A DNA stretch of 64,000 nucleotides from Brevibacillus aydinogluensis. GTDB lineage: Bacteria > Bacillota > Bacilli > Brevibacillales > Brevibacillaceae. Below are positions 15,290 to 24,670 of the stretch, piece by piece (position 1 is the stretch's first letter; each line of letters begins with the position of its first letter). The stretch is taken from the NCBI RefSeq assembly GCF_031954365.1, contig NZ_JAUSVZ010000003.1; one strand, written 5' to 3'. Made by a program: the position numbers and the translations under genes. The notes beneath the pieces are model-generated. The model was not told the origin of the DNA. It searched no databases and saw nothing but the letters and a program-made list of their open reading frames with translations.

Positions 15290-16249
15290 TTAGCGGGAGC
15301 CAGTCTCGTACGGCTTGCCCAGTGCAGCAGGTGCGTTCGAACGGCCGACGACGCCTGCCAGGACCAGGATGGTCAAAATGTACGGGAACATGTAGATGAA
15401 TCCGGTCGGTACGTATTGCGTCAGTCCGAAAATCTGCACCAGCGATTTGATCGCCTGCGCAACCCCGAAGAACAGCGCCGCGCCCATCGCACCAGCTGGA
15501 TGCCATTTCCCGAAAATCAACGCTGCCAGCGCGATAAATCCTTGGCCGGACACCGTGTTGTGGGAGAAGTTGCTGGTCGTGGTCAGGGCGATCGTCGCAC
15601 CGCCCATCGCTGCCAGGGCGCCGCTGATCATGACCGCCGTGTAGCGCATGCGCTTGACATTGATGCCCACAGTGTCAGCGGCGCGCGGATGCTCACCGAC
15701 CGCCCGCAGCCGCAGACCGAACGGCGTTTTAAACAGCACGTACCAGGAAAGTGCCACCAGTGCGAAGGCGATAAAGCTGGTCGGGTACCCTTCGAACAGT
15801 GCGTGTCCCACATACGGGATGTCGGCCAAGAGCGGAATCTGCCATTTGCTGAACACATGGGCGAGCGTCGTAGTCTGACCCGCACCGTTGAAGATGATCT
15901 TGGTCAGGTAGACGGACAACCCGGCGGCCAGGAAGTTCAACGCAACGCCGCTGACTACCTGGTCGGCCTTGAACGTGATTGAGGCGACCGCGTGCGGCAG
16001 GGCAAAAATCGCACCGGCCACAATCGCAGCGGCAAAACCTATCCACGGCGCGCCGCTGCCAAACGCGTCCTGCGCAAAGAAGGTGATCACGGCACCGGTA
16101 AACGCCCCGATGATCATCATCCCTTCCAGTGCGATGTTGACGACACCGGAACGCTCCGAGTACATGCCGCCCAGCGCGGCAAAAATCAAGGCAGTGGAAA
16201 ACACGATGGTATCGTGAATCAGGTTGCTGAGAATCATGCCCCAATCCAT
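15290..16249 (-). CDS. nupQ: Nucleoside ABC transporter permease (NupQ-like)
   Basis: The 319-aa polytopic membrane protein of the BPD_transp_2 family has about 8-10 hydrophobic segments. It contains the conserved EGMMIIGAF-type segment near residue 40 and the EHPRAADTVGIN segment of nucleoside permeases. With NupP it forms the channel of an importer for nucleosides such as guanosine in B. subtilis. The start ATG shares its A with the nupP TGA stop (TGATG), indicating coupling. Confidence 0.92.
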   Translation of the reverse strand: MDWGMILSNLIHDTIVFSTALIFAALGGMYSERSGVVNIALEGMMIIGAFTGAVITFFAQDAFGSGAPWIGFAAAIVAGAIFALPHAVASITFKADQVVSGVALNFLAAGLSVYLTKIIFNGAGQTTTLAHVFSKWQIPLLADIPYVGHALFEGYPTSFIAFALVALSWYVLFKTPFGLRLRAVGEHPRAADTVGINVKRMRYTAVMISGALAAMGGATIALTTTSNFSHNTVSGQGFIALAALIFGKWHPAGAMGAALFFGVAQAIKSLVQIFGLTQYVPTGFIYMFPYILTILVLAGVVGRSNAPAALGKPYETGSR

Positions 16250-17319
16250 CAGTTTCCACCCTCCTTTTTCTTCAGTATGGGCTTCAGGAATACTTTTACG
16301 ATGCCGTGAGCAGCCACGAAGAAGATGACGGAGGCGATCACGACGCGAATCAGTTCGACCGGAACACCGGCGCCAAACTTCATGCCGGCCGCGCCGAACG
16401 TCAGGATGCCGAACAGAATCGCAGCCAGCACGACACCCAACGGGCTGTTGCCGCCGATCAGCGCAACGGCAATACCGTCAAAGCCGTACCCCGGCATGCC
16501 TGCCATGACAGACTGGTAGTGATGCACGCCCAGAATCTCGCACGCGCCGCCGATACCGGCGAACATCCCCCCGATAAACATGGCGTTGACCACGTTGCGG
16601 TTGACATTCATGCCGGCGTACTCGGAGGCGTGCGGGTTCAGACCGACTGCGCGCAGTTCGAACCCGGTCTTTGTCTTCCACAGGACGACGTAAAAAAAGA
16701 CGGCGGCAAGCAAGGCCAACAGCGTCCCCCAGTGCAGCCGGGCACTGTCAAACATCTGCGACAGCCAGCCGATCGTAATGGAGGCAGAATCCTTGATCAG
16801 CTCGGAACGCTGCTGTCCCTCCGGCACATAAAAAGTGGTCAGGATGTAGTTGGCAAAGTAGAGGGCAATCCAGTTCAGCATGATGGTCGTAATGACCTCG
16901 TTTACACCCCGGGCAGCTTTCAGATAGCCGGCGATCGCTCCCCACAAGCCCCCTGCCAGCGCACCGGCCAGCACCGCGAGCGGCGCGTGAATGTACGCCG
17001 GGAGATCCAGGGAAACGCCTACAGCCGTAGAGGCGATCATCCCGATGATGAACTGCCCCTCCGCCCCGATGTTAAACAGCCCGGTGCGAAACGCAAACGC
17101 CACGGACAAGCCCGTAAAAATCAGCGGGGTGATCTGGCGAATCGTCTCACCGAAGTTGTACGCATTGCCGAATACCTTATCCACAAGGGACACGTACGCC
17201 TTGATCGGGTTGAATCCTCCCGCGAGCATGGCGACGGCTCCAGTCAATAATCCAAGAATGATAGCTGCTGCCGGGACGAGGAACGATTCCTTGGTAAAAA
17301 CAGCAATCACTCTATTCAT
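16249..17319 (-). CDS. nupP: Nucleoside ABC transporter permease (NupP-like)
   Basis: The 356-aa second permease has multiple transmembrane segments, the EGQFIIGMI segment and the NPHASEYAGMN segment typical of BmpA-dependent transporters. It overlaps the end of nupO by 8 bp and the start of nupQ by 1 bp. The C-terminus is basic (KPILKKKEGGN). Confidence 0.92.
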   Translation of the reverse strand: MNRVIAVFTKESFLVPAAAIILGLLTGAVAMLAGGFNPIKAYVSLVDKVFGNAYNFGETIRQITPLIFTGLSVAFAFRTGLFNIGAEGQFIIGMIASTAVGVSLDLPAYIHAPLAVLAGALAGGLWGAIAGYLKAARGVNEVITTIMLNWIALYFANYILTTFYVPEGQQRSELIKDSASITIGWLSQMFDSARLHWGTLLALLAAVFFYVVLWKTKTGFELRAVGLNPHASEYAGMNVNRNVVNAMFIGGMFAGIGGACEILGVHHYQSVMAGMPGYGFDGIAVALIGGNSPLGVVLAAILFGILTFGAAGMKFGAGVPVELIRVVIASVIFFVAAHGIVKVFLKPILKKKEGGN

Positions 17320-18853
17320 CGCTTCCTCCTCCTTGCATCCGTTTTCCGCCGGACATCATCAGGCCCAGTTCTTGTTCGGTAGTCGACTTGGCGTCAACAA
17401 TGCCGACGATCTGTCCCTCGTAGATGACCGCAATCCGGTCAGAGACGTTGATGACCTCGTCCAGCTCGAGCGAGATCAACAGCACGGCTTTGCCCTTGTC
17501 GCGCTGCTCCACGAGCCGTTTGTGAATAAACTCGATCGCCCCTACGTCCAACCCGCGCGTCGGCTGTGCCGCAATCAACAGATCCGGGTCCTTGTCCACT
17601 TCACGGGCGATGATCGCCTTCTGCTGGTTACCGCCGGAAAGCGCTCTGGCCTTGGTGTGGATGCTCGGCGTGCGGACGTCGAACTCCTCGATCAGTTTGG
17701 ATGCATGCTTGTCAATTGCTGCGTAGTCCAGGAAGCCGTTTTTGTTGAACCGCGGGTGGAAGTACGTCTCCAGCACCATGTTTTCGCTCATGGTAAAGTC
17801 GAGCACAAGCCCGCGCTTGTGGCGGTCCTCCGGAATGTGGGACAACCCTGCTTCCGAGATTTCACGCGGCAGCCGGTTGGTAATGTCCTGTCCCTTCAAG
17901 AGGACCCGTCCGCCGGAAGCCTTGCGCAATCCTGTCAGCACTTCAATCAGTTCGCTTTGACCGTTGCCGTCCACACCGGCGATGCCGAGGATTTCCCCTG
18001 CACGCACTTCAAACGAGATGCCGTTCAGCGCGTTGACACCGCGGTTGCCCATGGCGGTGACATTTTCGACCGAGAGGATGACCTCTTTTGGCTGCGGCGG
18101 CTTTTTGTCCACTTTGAACGTAACTTCGCGCCCCACCATTTTTGCAGCCAATTCGTCCGGGTTGGTATCCTTGACGGCGACCGAATCGATCACCTTGCCC
18201 CGGCGTATGATCGTGACCGCGTCGCAGACAGCCATGATCTCTTTCAGCTTGTGCGTGATCAGGATGATCGTCTTGCCCTCTTTTACCAGATTGTGCATGA
18301 TCTCGATCAGTTCCTGAATCTCCTGCGGTGTCAGGACGGCGGTCGGCTCGTCAAAAATGAGGATGTCCGCGCCTCGGTAAAGCGTTTTCAAAATCTCTAC
18401 CCGCTGCTGCATGCCTACGGAAATATCGGCAATTTTGGCAGTAGGATCCACTTTCAGCCCGTATTTGCGGGAAAGTTCTTCCACTTCCTTTTCCGCGCGA
18501 CGAATATCTATCTTCAACCCGTTTTTCGGTTCGTTTCCTAACACGATGTTTTCCGTGACCGTAAATGTTTCGACAAGCATGAAATGTTGGTGCACCATGC
18601 CGATGCCCAGATCGTTCGCGACGTTGGGACTCGTGATGTTTACCGGTTTCCCATTGATGAGGATTTCCCCCTCATCCGGTTGATACAAACCAAACAAGAT
18701 GTTCATTAATGTAGACTTCCCCGCGCCGTTCTCCCCCAGGAGGGCGTGGATTTCGCCTTTTTTCACGACCAGGTTGATGTTGTCGTTCGCCACGATGCCG
18801 GGAAAACGCTTGGTAATCCCGCGCATTTCAACAACTGTCTGTACCGAGTTCAA
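17312..18853 (-). CDS. nupO: Nucleoside ABC transporter ATP-binding protein (NupO-like)
   Basis: The 513-aa protein carries two ABC domains in tandem. The first has Walker A GENGAGKST (40-48), the linker ISVGMQQRVEI and Walker B DILIFDEPTAVL. The second has a degenerate Walker A (GVDGNGQSEL) and the linker ALSGGNQQKAI, as in ribose/nucleoside importers. It starts with TTG at 18853 after GGGGGGAAC. A stable hairpin separates it from nupN. Confidence 0.94.
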   Translation of the reverse strand: MNSVQTVVEMRGITKRFPGIVANDNINLVVKKGEIHALLGENGAGKSTLMNILFGLYQPDEGEILINGKPVNITSPNVANDLGIGMVHQHFMLVETFTVTENIVLGNEPKNGLKIDIRRAEKEVEELSRKYGLKVDPTAKIADISVGMQQRVEILKTLYRGADILIFDEPTAVLTPQEIQELIEIMHNLVKEGKTIILITHKLKEIMAVCDAVTIIRRGKVIDSVAVKDTNPDELAAKMVGREVTFKVDKKPPQPKEVILSVENVTAMGNRGVNALNGISFEVRAGEILGIAGVDGNGQSELIEVLTGLRKASGGRVLLKGQDITNRLPREISEAGLSHIPEDRHKRGLVLDFTMSENMVLETYFHPRFNKNGFLDYAAIDKHASKLIEEFDVRTPSIHTKARALSGGNQQKAIIAREVDKDPDLLIAAQPTRGLDVGAIEFIHKRLVEQRDKGKAVLLISLELDEVINVSDRIAVIYEGQIVGIVDAKSTTEQELGLMMSGGKRMQGGGSDE

Positions 18854-18895
18854 CCATGTTCCCCCCGTTTTTGTGGGTCTTAGTGAAGGTAAAGA

Positions 18896-18924
18896 ACAAG
18901 GCTAGTTGCTCGAACTAGCCTTGT
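18896..18924 (-). terminator. Intercistronic hairpin between nupN and nupO (leaky terminator)
   Basis: A perfect 12-bp stem ACAAGGCTAGTT/AACTAGCCTTGT with a 5-nt loop is followed by CTTTACC on the minus strand. It lies 22 bp after the nupN stop. Such hairpins after the binding-protein gene typically stabilise its mRNA and reduce expression of the downstream ATPase and permeases; that role is inferred here. Confidence 0.72.
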
Positions 18925-18945
18925 CCGCATGCAGCCTGCTGTGGG

Positions 18946-19992
18946 TTACTGTTGAGGTGTTTCAGGAACCTTGATCTCGCCGTTTACAATTTTTTGCTTG
19001 TACTCTTCAACCTCTTTCAGCACGTCTTCCGGCACGTTCTTGCTGGAGGTGTCGGCCAGTCCTACACCGTTTTCTTTCAGACCGAGCCATACGATGCCGC
19101 CTTTGAAGTTGCCGTCGATGACGTCTTTGGAGACGCGGTACACGGCTTCGTCCACGCGCTTCACCATGGAAGTGAGGGTGATGTCGTCGCCGAAGGTCAG
19201 GGACTGGTCCTTGTCTACACCGATTACCCAAACCTGTTGACCTTTTGCCTTGCGGGCCTTGGCTTCGTTGAATACGCCGTCGCCGGTGGCGCCGGACGCG
19301 TGGAAGATGATGTCAACGCCCTGGTCGTACATTTGCGACGCGGTGGATTTGCCTTGGTCCGGTTTGTCGAACGCAGCGGTGTATACCTTCACGACTTGAA
19401 TGCTCGGATCAACAGCTTTCACACCTGCTTCGAAGCCAGCTTCAAAGCGTTTGATAACCGGGATTTCCATACCGCCGACAAAGCCGACTTTTTTCGTTTT
19501 GCTCATTTTCGCAGCGACTACGCCAACCAGGAAGGACCCTTCATGCTCTTTGAACAGAACGGATTCCACGTTTGGCGCATCCACTTCGGCGTCGATGATC
19601 GCCAGTTTGGCATCCGGGTTTTCGGACGCCACTTTTTTCACGTGGTCGCCCATCAGGAAGCCGATGCCCCAGGTCAGATTCCATTGGTCCTTGACGAACT
19701 GGGTCAGGTTCGGGATGTAGTCGGCGTCACTGGTGGACTGGAGGTAGCTGACGTTTTCTTGCGGGAGGTTGAGGTCTTTTTGCAGTTTTTGCAGACCTTC
19801 CCACGCGCTTTGGTTGAAGGAGTTGTCGTTCACACCGCCCACGTCGGTCACCATGCCGATTCTCGCGTTCGGCGCAGCCGTTCCCCCTTGGTCGGCCGCT
19901 CCTTGCTGTCCTTCTGTTTTTCCGCCGCAGCCAGCCAGTACAAGCGACAGGCTGAGGGCTGCCACGGAGAAGACGGAAAGTACCTTTTTCAT
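18946..19992 (-). CDS. nupN: Nucleoside-binding lipoprotein, BmpA family (NupN-like)
   Basis: The 348-aa substrate-binding lipoprotein has a Lys-containing signal peptide and the lipobox LAGC with Cys22 as the lipidation site, followed by a low-complexity linker. The mature part has BMP-family segments such as GGVNDNSFNQSAWEGL, GFLMGDHV, FVGGMEIPVIKRFEAGFEAG and IFHASGATGDGVF. It delivers nucleosides to the NupOPQ complex. Start ATG after AGGGGG. It lies 60 bp downstream of a GntR regulator. Confidence 0.94.
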   Translation of the reverse strand: MKKVLSVFSVAALSLSLVLAGCGGKTEGQQGAADQGGTAAPNARIGMVTDVGGVNDNSFNQSAWEGLQKLQKDLNLPQENVSYLQSTSDADYIPNLTQFVKDQWNLTWGIGFLMGDHVKKVASENPDAKLAIIDAEVDAPNVESVLFKEHEGSFLVGVVAAKMSKTKKVGFVGGMEIPVIKRFEAGFEAGVKAVDPSIQVVKVYTAAFDKPDQGKSTASQMYDQGVDIIFHASGATGDGVFNEAKARKAKGQQVWVIGVDKDQSLTFGDDITLTSMVKRVDEAVYRVSKDVIDGNFKGGIVWLGLKENGVGLADTSSKNVPEDVLKEVEEYKQKIVNGEIKVPETPQQ

Positions 19993-20052
19993 GCCGAAAT
20001 ACCCCCTAATATGAGATGGAATGAAATTGTTGTGCGAGGTTTCCCCCGCTTG

Positions 20053-20778
20053 TTACAACCGTCTGCGTACGACGTGAAAGTGAATCTTGTCCGCCCGGAA
20101 GTAATTGTGGGAGTATAGCACGGGCCGTTCACTCTCGTCGTAGTGAATCTGTTTCAGCAGGAGCAGCGTCGCGTTTTTGTCGCACTGCAGCAGATTGGAA
20201 ACCTTTTCAGAGTAGCCCAGCGGTTCGATATGAGCCACTGCGTATGCAATGCGCAGTCCCGTCTTGCTCTCCAGCCAGTTGAAGATGGACTCGCCCTCTG
20301 CCGTGTACCCTTCAGGGACCAGGCGAGCTGGAATGCGGTCAAAGCAGTAGACGACCGGGTCGCCGTCCGCCGTGCGAATGCGCTCTACCATGAGCACGCC
20401 TTCACCTGGATTGAGGGACAGGTGTTTGCGCTCGTCCTCGCAAGGCTCACCGAACGCGGTGCCAATCAGGATTGTTCCCGCTTTGTACCCCTGCCGCTCA
20501 ATTGCATCCGTCACACTAAAGAGTTCCCCAATTCCGCCTGTAAAAACAGGGCGGGAATTAATAAACGTACCGACCCCGTGACGACGGATGACAATTTTCT
20601 CTTCTTCGAGAAGGCGAAGCGCTTCCCGCAACGTCGCCCGACTCACACCCAACTGTTTTGACAGCTCGGCTTCGGAAGGGAGACGTTCGCCAGGTTTAAA
20701 CACGCCGGAATCAATATCACTCTTGATCTTGTCCATGACCAAGAGGCTCAGCGACCGGAAATTCCCCTTGATGCTCAT
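20053..20778 (-). CDS. GntR-family regulator (HutC/UTRA type), YmfC/NupR-like
   Basis: The 241-aa protein has an N-terminal winged helix (residues about 10-75; RLPSEAELSKQLGVSRATLREALRLLEEE, quoted by its core SRATLREALRLLE) and a C-terminal UTRA effector domain (about 90-235). It most likely represses the nup genes that follow. In B. subtilis ymfC also lies next to spoIIIE and has been linked to control of nupNOPQ, which is elsewhere in that genome. Start ATG at 20778 after AGGAGTGA. Confidence 0.88.
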   Translation of the reverse strand: MSIKGNFRSLSLLVMDKIKSDIDSGVFKPGERLPSEAELSKQLGVSRATLREALRLLEEEKIVIRRHGVGTFINSRPVFTGGIGELFSVTDAIERQGYKAGTILIGTAFGEPCEDERKHLSLNPGEGVLMVERIRTADGDPVVYCFDRIPARLVPEGYTAEGESIFNWLESKTGLRIAYAVAHIEPLGYSEKVSNLLQCDKNATLLLLKQIHYDESERPVLYSHNYFRADKIHFHVVRRRL

Positions 20779-20878
20779 CCATACTCACTCCTGTTTCCCT
20801 TCAGCCATCCAACAGGTAGGACGTCAGACCTCTGATTCACATGCAACGATAACAACAATTTCCTAGAATCCCGTAAAA

Positions 20879-20907
20879 ATTGTACCGTAGGGGCAGATAT
20901 CATGCAA
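20879..20907 (-). promoter_or_regulatory. Promoter for the GntR-nup operon
   Basis: Minus strand: -35 TTGCAT (20902-20907), 17-bp spacer, -10 TACAAT (20879-20884), about 100 bp upstream of the regulator gene. The leader includes AGGTCTGACGTCCT near 20819-20832, a partly palindromic candidate operator for the GntR protein (low confidence). Confidence 0.68.
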
Positions 20908-21000
20908 GCCAAATTTTCAGAAGTCGTTATACCATTTTTTGCGTTTTCAGTCGTCTGATGAGCAGTCGCTCATAGACTGCCCCATTCGGCCGATAAAAAA

Positions 21001-21038
21001 CGCCCGGCTCAGGAGATGTTGCTCTCCTGTGCCGGACG
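21001..21038 (-). terminator. Terminator overlapping the end of spoIIIE
   Basis: On the minus strand CGTCCGGC-CAGGAG pairs with CTCCTG-GCCGGGCG and runs straight into TTTTTTATC. Most of the 5' stem arm is coding sequence for the last residues of SpoIIIE, so termination is built into the gene end. Confidence 0.85.
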
Positions 21039-23390
21039 CGGTATGCGCACTTCGCGGGGTTTGCTGCCCTCATACGGGCCGACAACCCCTTGTGCTTCCA
21101 TCATGTCGATCAGCCGGGCTGCCCGCGTGTACCCGATGCGGAGCCTGCGCTGCAGCAGGGAGGCGGATGCGGTCTGCGCCTCGGCGACAATCTGCACCGC
21201 CTGATCGTACAATTCGTCGTCGACGACGGCCTGCTGCTCGTCCGCCACTTCGTCCGGAATCATCTCTTCCTGATAACGGACTTCCTGCTGTTCCTTGACA
21301 AAGCGGACGACGTCCTCCACTTCCTTGTCGGAGACGAACGCCCCCTGCACGCGAATCGGCTTGGAAGCCCCCATCGGCAGGTAGAGCATGTCCCCGCGGC
21401 CGAGCAGTTTTTCCGCCCCGCCCATGTCCAGAATGGTGCGGGAGTCGGCCATGGACGAAACACCAAAGGCAATCCGCGACGGGATGTTCGCCTTGATCAC
21501 GCCGGTGATCACGTCCACAGACGGACGCTGCGTGGCGATAATCAGGTGAATGCCGGCTGCGCGAGCCATCTGGGCCAGGCGGCAGATGGCGTCTTCCACT
21601 TCACCTGGCGCCACCATCATCAGGTCAGCCAACTCGTCGACGATGACCACGATGTACGGCAACGGGCTTCCTTCCACCTGCTGGTTGTACATCTCGATGT
21701 TGCGGCTCCCCGTTTTGGCAAACAGGTTGTAGCGCCGCTCCATCTCCGCGACCACTTTTTTCAATGCAACGGACGCTCGGCGGGGGTCGGTCACCACCGG
21801 CGCGAGCAGATGGGGAATCCCGTTGTACACATTCAGCTCGACCATTTTCGGATCGACCATCATCAGCTTCACTTCATCCGGCTTCGCCCGGAACAGGATG
21901 CTCATGATCAATCCGTTGATGCAAACTGATTTGCCGCTGCCGGTCGCGCCAGCCACCAGCAGGTGAGGCATTTTGGCCAGGTCGGCCACGATCGGCTCGC
22001 CCGAGATGTCCCGGCCGAGCGCCACCGTCAGCTTTCCGGGCGCCTCCTGGTATTGCGGCGATTCCAGTACTTCGCGAAGCGACACGACCGCCACTTCGGC
22101 ATTGGGCACCTCGATGCCGATCGCCGACTTTCCTGGAATCGGCGCCTCGATGCGAATATCCTTGGCCGCCAGCGCCAGCGCCAAATCATCTGTCAAGCTG
22201 ACGATCCGACTGACTTTCACGCCGGTCGCGGGCTGCACTTCATAGCGGGTGACGGCCGGCCCCCGGTGCACTTCCGACACGATCGCGCTGACGCCGAAGC
22301 TTTTCAGCGTCTGCACCAGCTTGGCCGCGTTGGATGTATGGTCCACATCCTTGCCCGGCGTATAACCTTTGGGCCGGGCCAGCATCTGCAAGCTGGGAAG
22401 CACATAGGGGACAGCCGACTGCTCTTCTGTGTTCTCCAGTGTGCCAAAAATCTCTTCGTCGCCTTCCAGCGAAAAGGTAATCTCCCTCTCTGCCGGCGGT
22501 CGGACGGGCGCGGCCGCAGATTCGGGGGATTCCTGTTCGTGTTCGCTTGCCACCCGCTCGGTAAAGTCCCGAATCAACGGGGCGACAGGCAGTGCTTCCT
22601 CCTCGTCCACTGACGCTCCCGCCGTCCCAGGTGACTCGGCAGCCTCCGATGCAGGGGAGGCTGCTCCGTCCTGCCGGTCAGCGGTCCCTTCCTCATTGGC
22701 GCTTTGCTCTGCGCGGGCCTTCCGCTTTTCCTTCTCCTGCCTGCGCTTCTCGCTTTCTTCCTGCAACAGCTGTACGGAATCTTTCACCGAGTCCTTCAAT
22801 TTTTCGTATAGCTGCAACGTTTTGTTGCGCATGAAAATTACGATGTCCACGTACGAAAGGTTAAACAAAAACATGGTGCCGGCCAGAAACAGCAGGGCGA
22901 TGATCAGGCCGGTTCCGGCCAATCCCACCAGGCTGTTGCACAGGCCGAAGAAGAGCGCTCCAACCATGCCGCCGCCAACACCGGTAGTGGACACCTTCTG
23001 GCTGTGGTCCAGCCACAGCCGGTCCCACGTGACGCGGACGATGCTTTGTTCCGCGAATTTGCCGTCTGCCGTGACCTGCTTGTACAGCATCAGATGGTCC
23101 CACGTCAAAATCGCCAGGAAGATAAACAAAATGCCCAGCACCCGGTAGGTGAGCCGCGGCGGTTTGCGGGTAAACATCATGTGGATGGCCATTCCGATCA
23201 TTAGCAGCGGGATGACAAAGTCCCACGAGCCTGCCACAAACCGAAACAAAAAGGCAAGCACATGTTTCCCCAGCGTGCCGCTCTCCAACAAGCCGATCAG
23301 GCTGAGCACAATCACCACCAGGCCCAACAGTTCCACTTTAACGACCGAGGCCCATGCCGCTTGTGACTGTCTTCTCTCTTTTCTACTCAA
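21009..23390 (-). CDS. spoIIIE: DNA translocase SpoIIIE/FtsK
   Basis: SpoIIIE pumps the chromosome into the forespore and clears trapped DNA at septa. The 793-aa product has about four N-terminal transmembrane helices (to about residue 180), a charged, low-complexity linker (about 200-310), the motor domain with Walker A GATGSGKS (near 460) and a C-terminal gamma winged helix (LLQRRLRIGYTRAARLIDMM) that reads SRS/KOPS-like sites. I chose the TTG at 23390, 8 bp after AAAGGAGG; an in-frame ATG at 23414 lies upstream of this site. It lies next to ylzJ and tepA as in B. subtilis. Confidence 0.96.
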   Translation of the reverse strand: MSRKERRQSQAAWASVVKVELLGLVVIVLSLIGLLESGTLGKHVLAFLFRFVAGSWDFVIPLLMIGMAIHMMFTRKPPRLTYRVLGILFIFLAILTWDHLMLYKQVTADGKFAEQSIVRVTWDRLWLDHSQKVSTTGVGGGMVGALFFGLCNSLVGLAGTGLIIALLFLAGTMFLFNLSYVDIVIFMRNKTLQLYEKLKDSVKDSVQLLQEESEKRRQEKEKRKARAEQSANEEGTADRQDGAASPASEAAESPGTAGASVDEEEALPVAPLIRDFTERVASEHEQESPESAAAPVRPPAEREITFSLEGDEEIFGTLENTEEQSAVPYVLPSLQMLARPKGYTPGKDVDHTSNAAKLVQTLKSFGVSAIVSEVHRGPAVTRYEVQPATGVKVSRIVSLTDDLALALAAKDIRIEAPIPGKSAIGIEVPNAEVAVVSLREVLESPQYQEAPGKLTVALGRDISGEPIVADLAKMPHLLVAGATGSGKSVCINGLIMSILFRAKPDEVKLMMVDPKMVELNVYNGIPHLLAPVVTDPRRASVALKKVVAEMERRYNLFAKTGSRNIEMYNQQVEGSPLPYIVVIVDELADLMMVAPGEVEDAICRLAQMARAAGIHLIIATQRPSVDVITGVIKANIPSRIAFGVSSMADSRTILDMGGAEKLLGRGDMLYLPMGASKPIRVQGAFVSDKEVEDVVRFVKEQQEVRYQEEMIPDEVADEQQAVVDDELYDQAVQIVAEAQTASASLLQRRLRIGYTRAARLIDMMEAQGVVGPYEGSKPREVRIPRPAQESNIS

Positions 23391-23420
23391 TGGCACGCCT
23401 CCTTTGTCATGCATAAAAAG

Positions 23421-23443
23421 GCAGCCGTCTGCTGTTCGGCTGC
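23421..23443 (-). terminator. Hairpin with T-run between ylzJ and spoIIIE
   Basis: A 7-bp stem GCAGCCG/CGGCTGC with a 9-nt loop is followed by CTTTTTATG on the minus strand. It can end the tepA-ylzJ transcript. It also lies just downstream of a promoter-like -10 (23459-23464), so it would be at the very 5' end of any spoIIIE transcript. Confidence 0.7.
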
Positions 23444-23458
23444 TGTTCGTTCATGTCT

Positions 23459-23467
23459 AGTATAACA
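23459..23467 (-). promoter_or_regulatory. Putative extended -10 promoter for spoIIIE
   Basis: TGTTATACT on the minus strand gives an extended -10 (TGnTATACT). No good -35 hexamer is seen. Located about 70 bp upstream of the spoIIIE start. Confidence 0.4.
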
Positions 23468-23495
23468 CAGGAAATTCATAGAAATACAGGACTTC

Positions 23496-23726
23496 TTATG
23501 CGCGCCAATCGGGGAGAAAGCGAACCGTCTCACCAGGCGCCAGCCGCGGATTGAGGTAATCCTGGGGATTGGGGCTGATCAGCCGCACGATCCGTCCCTC
23601 GTAGGGTCCTGTCGGTTCCACCACCATGGTGGCCTCGCCCAGCGGCAGTTCGCGCAGTTGACGCTTTTCCACCTGCTCCATGTTGGCAAACACCATTTCC
23701 ATCGGAACGACCGAGTAAAATATCAC
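23496..23726 (-). CDS. ylzJ: YlzJ-like small protein
   Basis: Conserved 76-aa protein of unknown function located between tepA and spoIIIE in Bacillales. It begins MIFYSVVPMEMVF and has a beta-rich central part with RIVRLISPNPQDYLNP. Starts with GTG inside the tepA stop (GTGA overlap of 4 bp), so it is translationally coupled to tepA. Confidence 0.85.
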   Translation of the reverse strand: MIFYSVVPMEMVFANMEQVEKRQLRELPLGEATMVVEPTGPYEGRIVRLISPNPQDYLNPRLAPGETVRFLPDWRA

Positions 23727-24520
23727 TGCAGCACCTTCTCTCCGTTGCGCACCTTTTCAATCAGCTCATTCAGTTTTTTCAGCGCTGGGCCCAATCCGCC
23801 CACTTCGTCGATCAGCCCGTACTTGACGGCATCGGCCCCGATCACGTTGGTTCCGATGTCGCGCGTCAGTTCGCCGGTGCGCAGCATCAGCTCGCGAAAC
23901 TTCTCTTCGGTAATCTTGGAGTGGCGGGCGATAAAACTGACCACCCGGTCCTGCATCTTATCCAGGTATTCAAACGTCTGCGGCACGCCGATTACCAATC
24001 CGGTCAGGCGGATGGGGTGAATCGTCATCGTGGCCGTTTCGGCGATAAACGAGTAATCGCCCGCAACCGCAATCGGCACGCCGATGCTGTGTCCGCCGCC
24101 CAGCACCAGGGTGACGACCGGTTTGGACAAGGAAGCGACCATCTCCGCAATGGCCAGTCCCGCTTCCACGTCGCCGCCCACGGTGTTGAGGATCACCAAC
24201 ACCCCTTCCACCTTGCTGTTTTGCTCGGCTGCCACCAACTGCGGAATAATGTGCTCATACTTGGTGGTCTTGTTTTGCGGCGGCAGTTGGATATGCCCCT
24301 CCACCTGCCCGATAATCGTCAAGCAGTAGATGTTGCTTTCCAGCTGCGGGACATTGGTTTGCCCCAGCTGGGTAATCGAGTCGAGCAGCTTCTTTTTCTG
24401 ATCGTCAGTCTCCGGCGGCGCCGCAGCCGGCCGCGGCTGATCATTCGGTGCCGACGGGGGGACGTCCTGTCCTGAAAAAGGGGGGCGGTTGAGGTAATCG
24501 GTTATTCGTCGGTTTGGCAT
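23723..24520 (-). CDS. tepA: TepA, ClpP-like translocation-enhancing protease
   Basis: TepA belongs to the ClpP/crotonase-like serine proteases and has been connected with protein export and spore proteins in B. subtilis. The 265-aa product has a Pro-rich N-terminal stretch (about 10-45), VLVILNTVGGDVEAGLAI and GGGHSIGVPIA, in which the serine is the probable nucleophile, then TMTIHPIRLTG with the probable histidine. Start ATG 24520 after GAGGAGG; the open frame extends 32 codons upstream without a ribosome binding site. Confidence 0.92.
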   Translation of the reverse strand: MPNRRITDYLNRPPFSGQDVPPSAPNDQPRPAAAPPETDDQKKKLLDSITQLGQTNVPQLESNIYCLTIIGQVEGHIQLPPQNKTTKYEHIIPQLVAAEQNSKVEGVLVILNTVGGDVEAGLAIAEMVASLSKPVVTLVLGGGHSIGVPIAVAGDYSFIAETATMTIHPIRLTGLVIGVPQTFEYLDKMQDRVVSFIARHSKITEEKFRELMLRTGELTRDIGTNVIGADAVKYGLIDEVGGLGPALKKLNELIEKVRNGEKVLQ

Positions 24521-24670
24521 GGACCATCCTCCTCGCTTTCCTCCGTTAGTATGGATTGGACAAGGGAAAACGATACACTTCTGGAAATGAGGCAGAACGG
24601 GCAGGCCAAAAAACACGTGTCGTCAGACCTATATTTTCAAACAGCTTAGGTCTTTTCTCTTGGAATTTTA

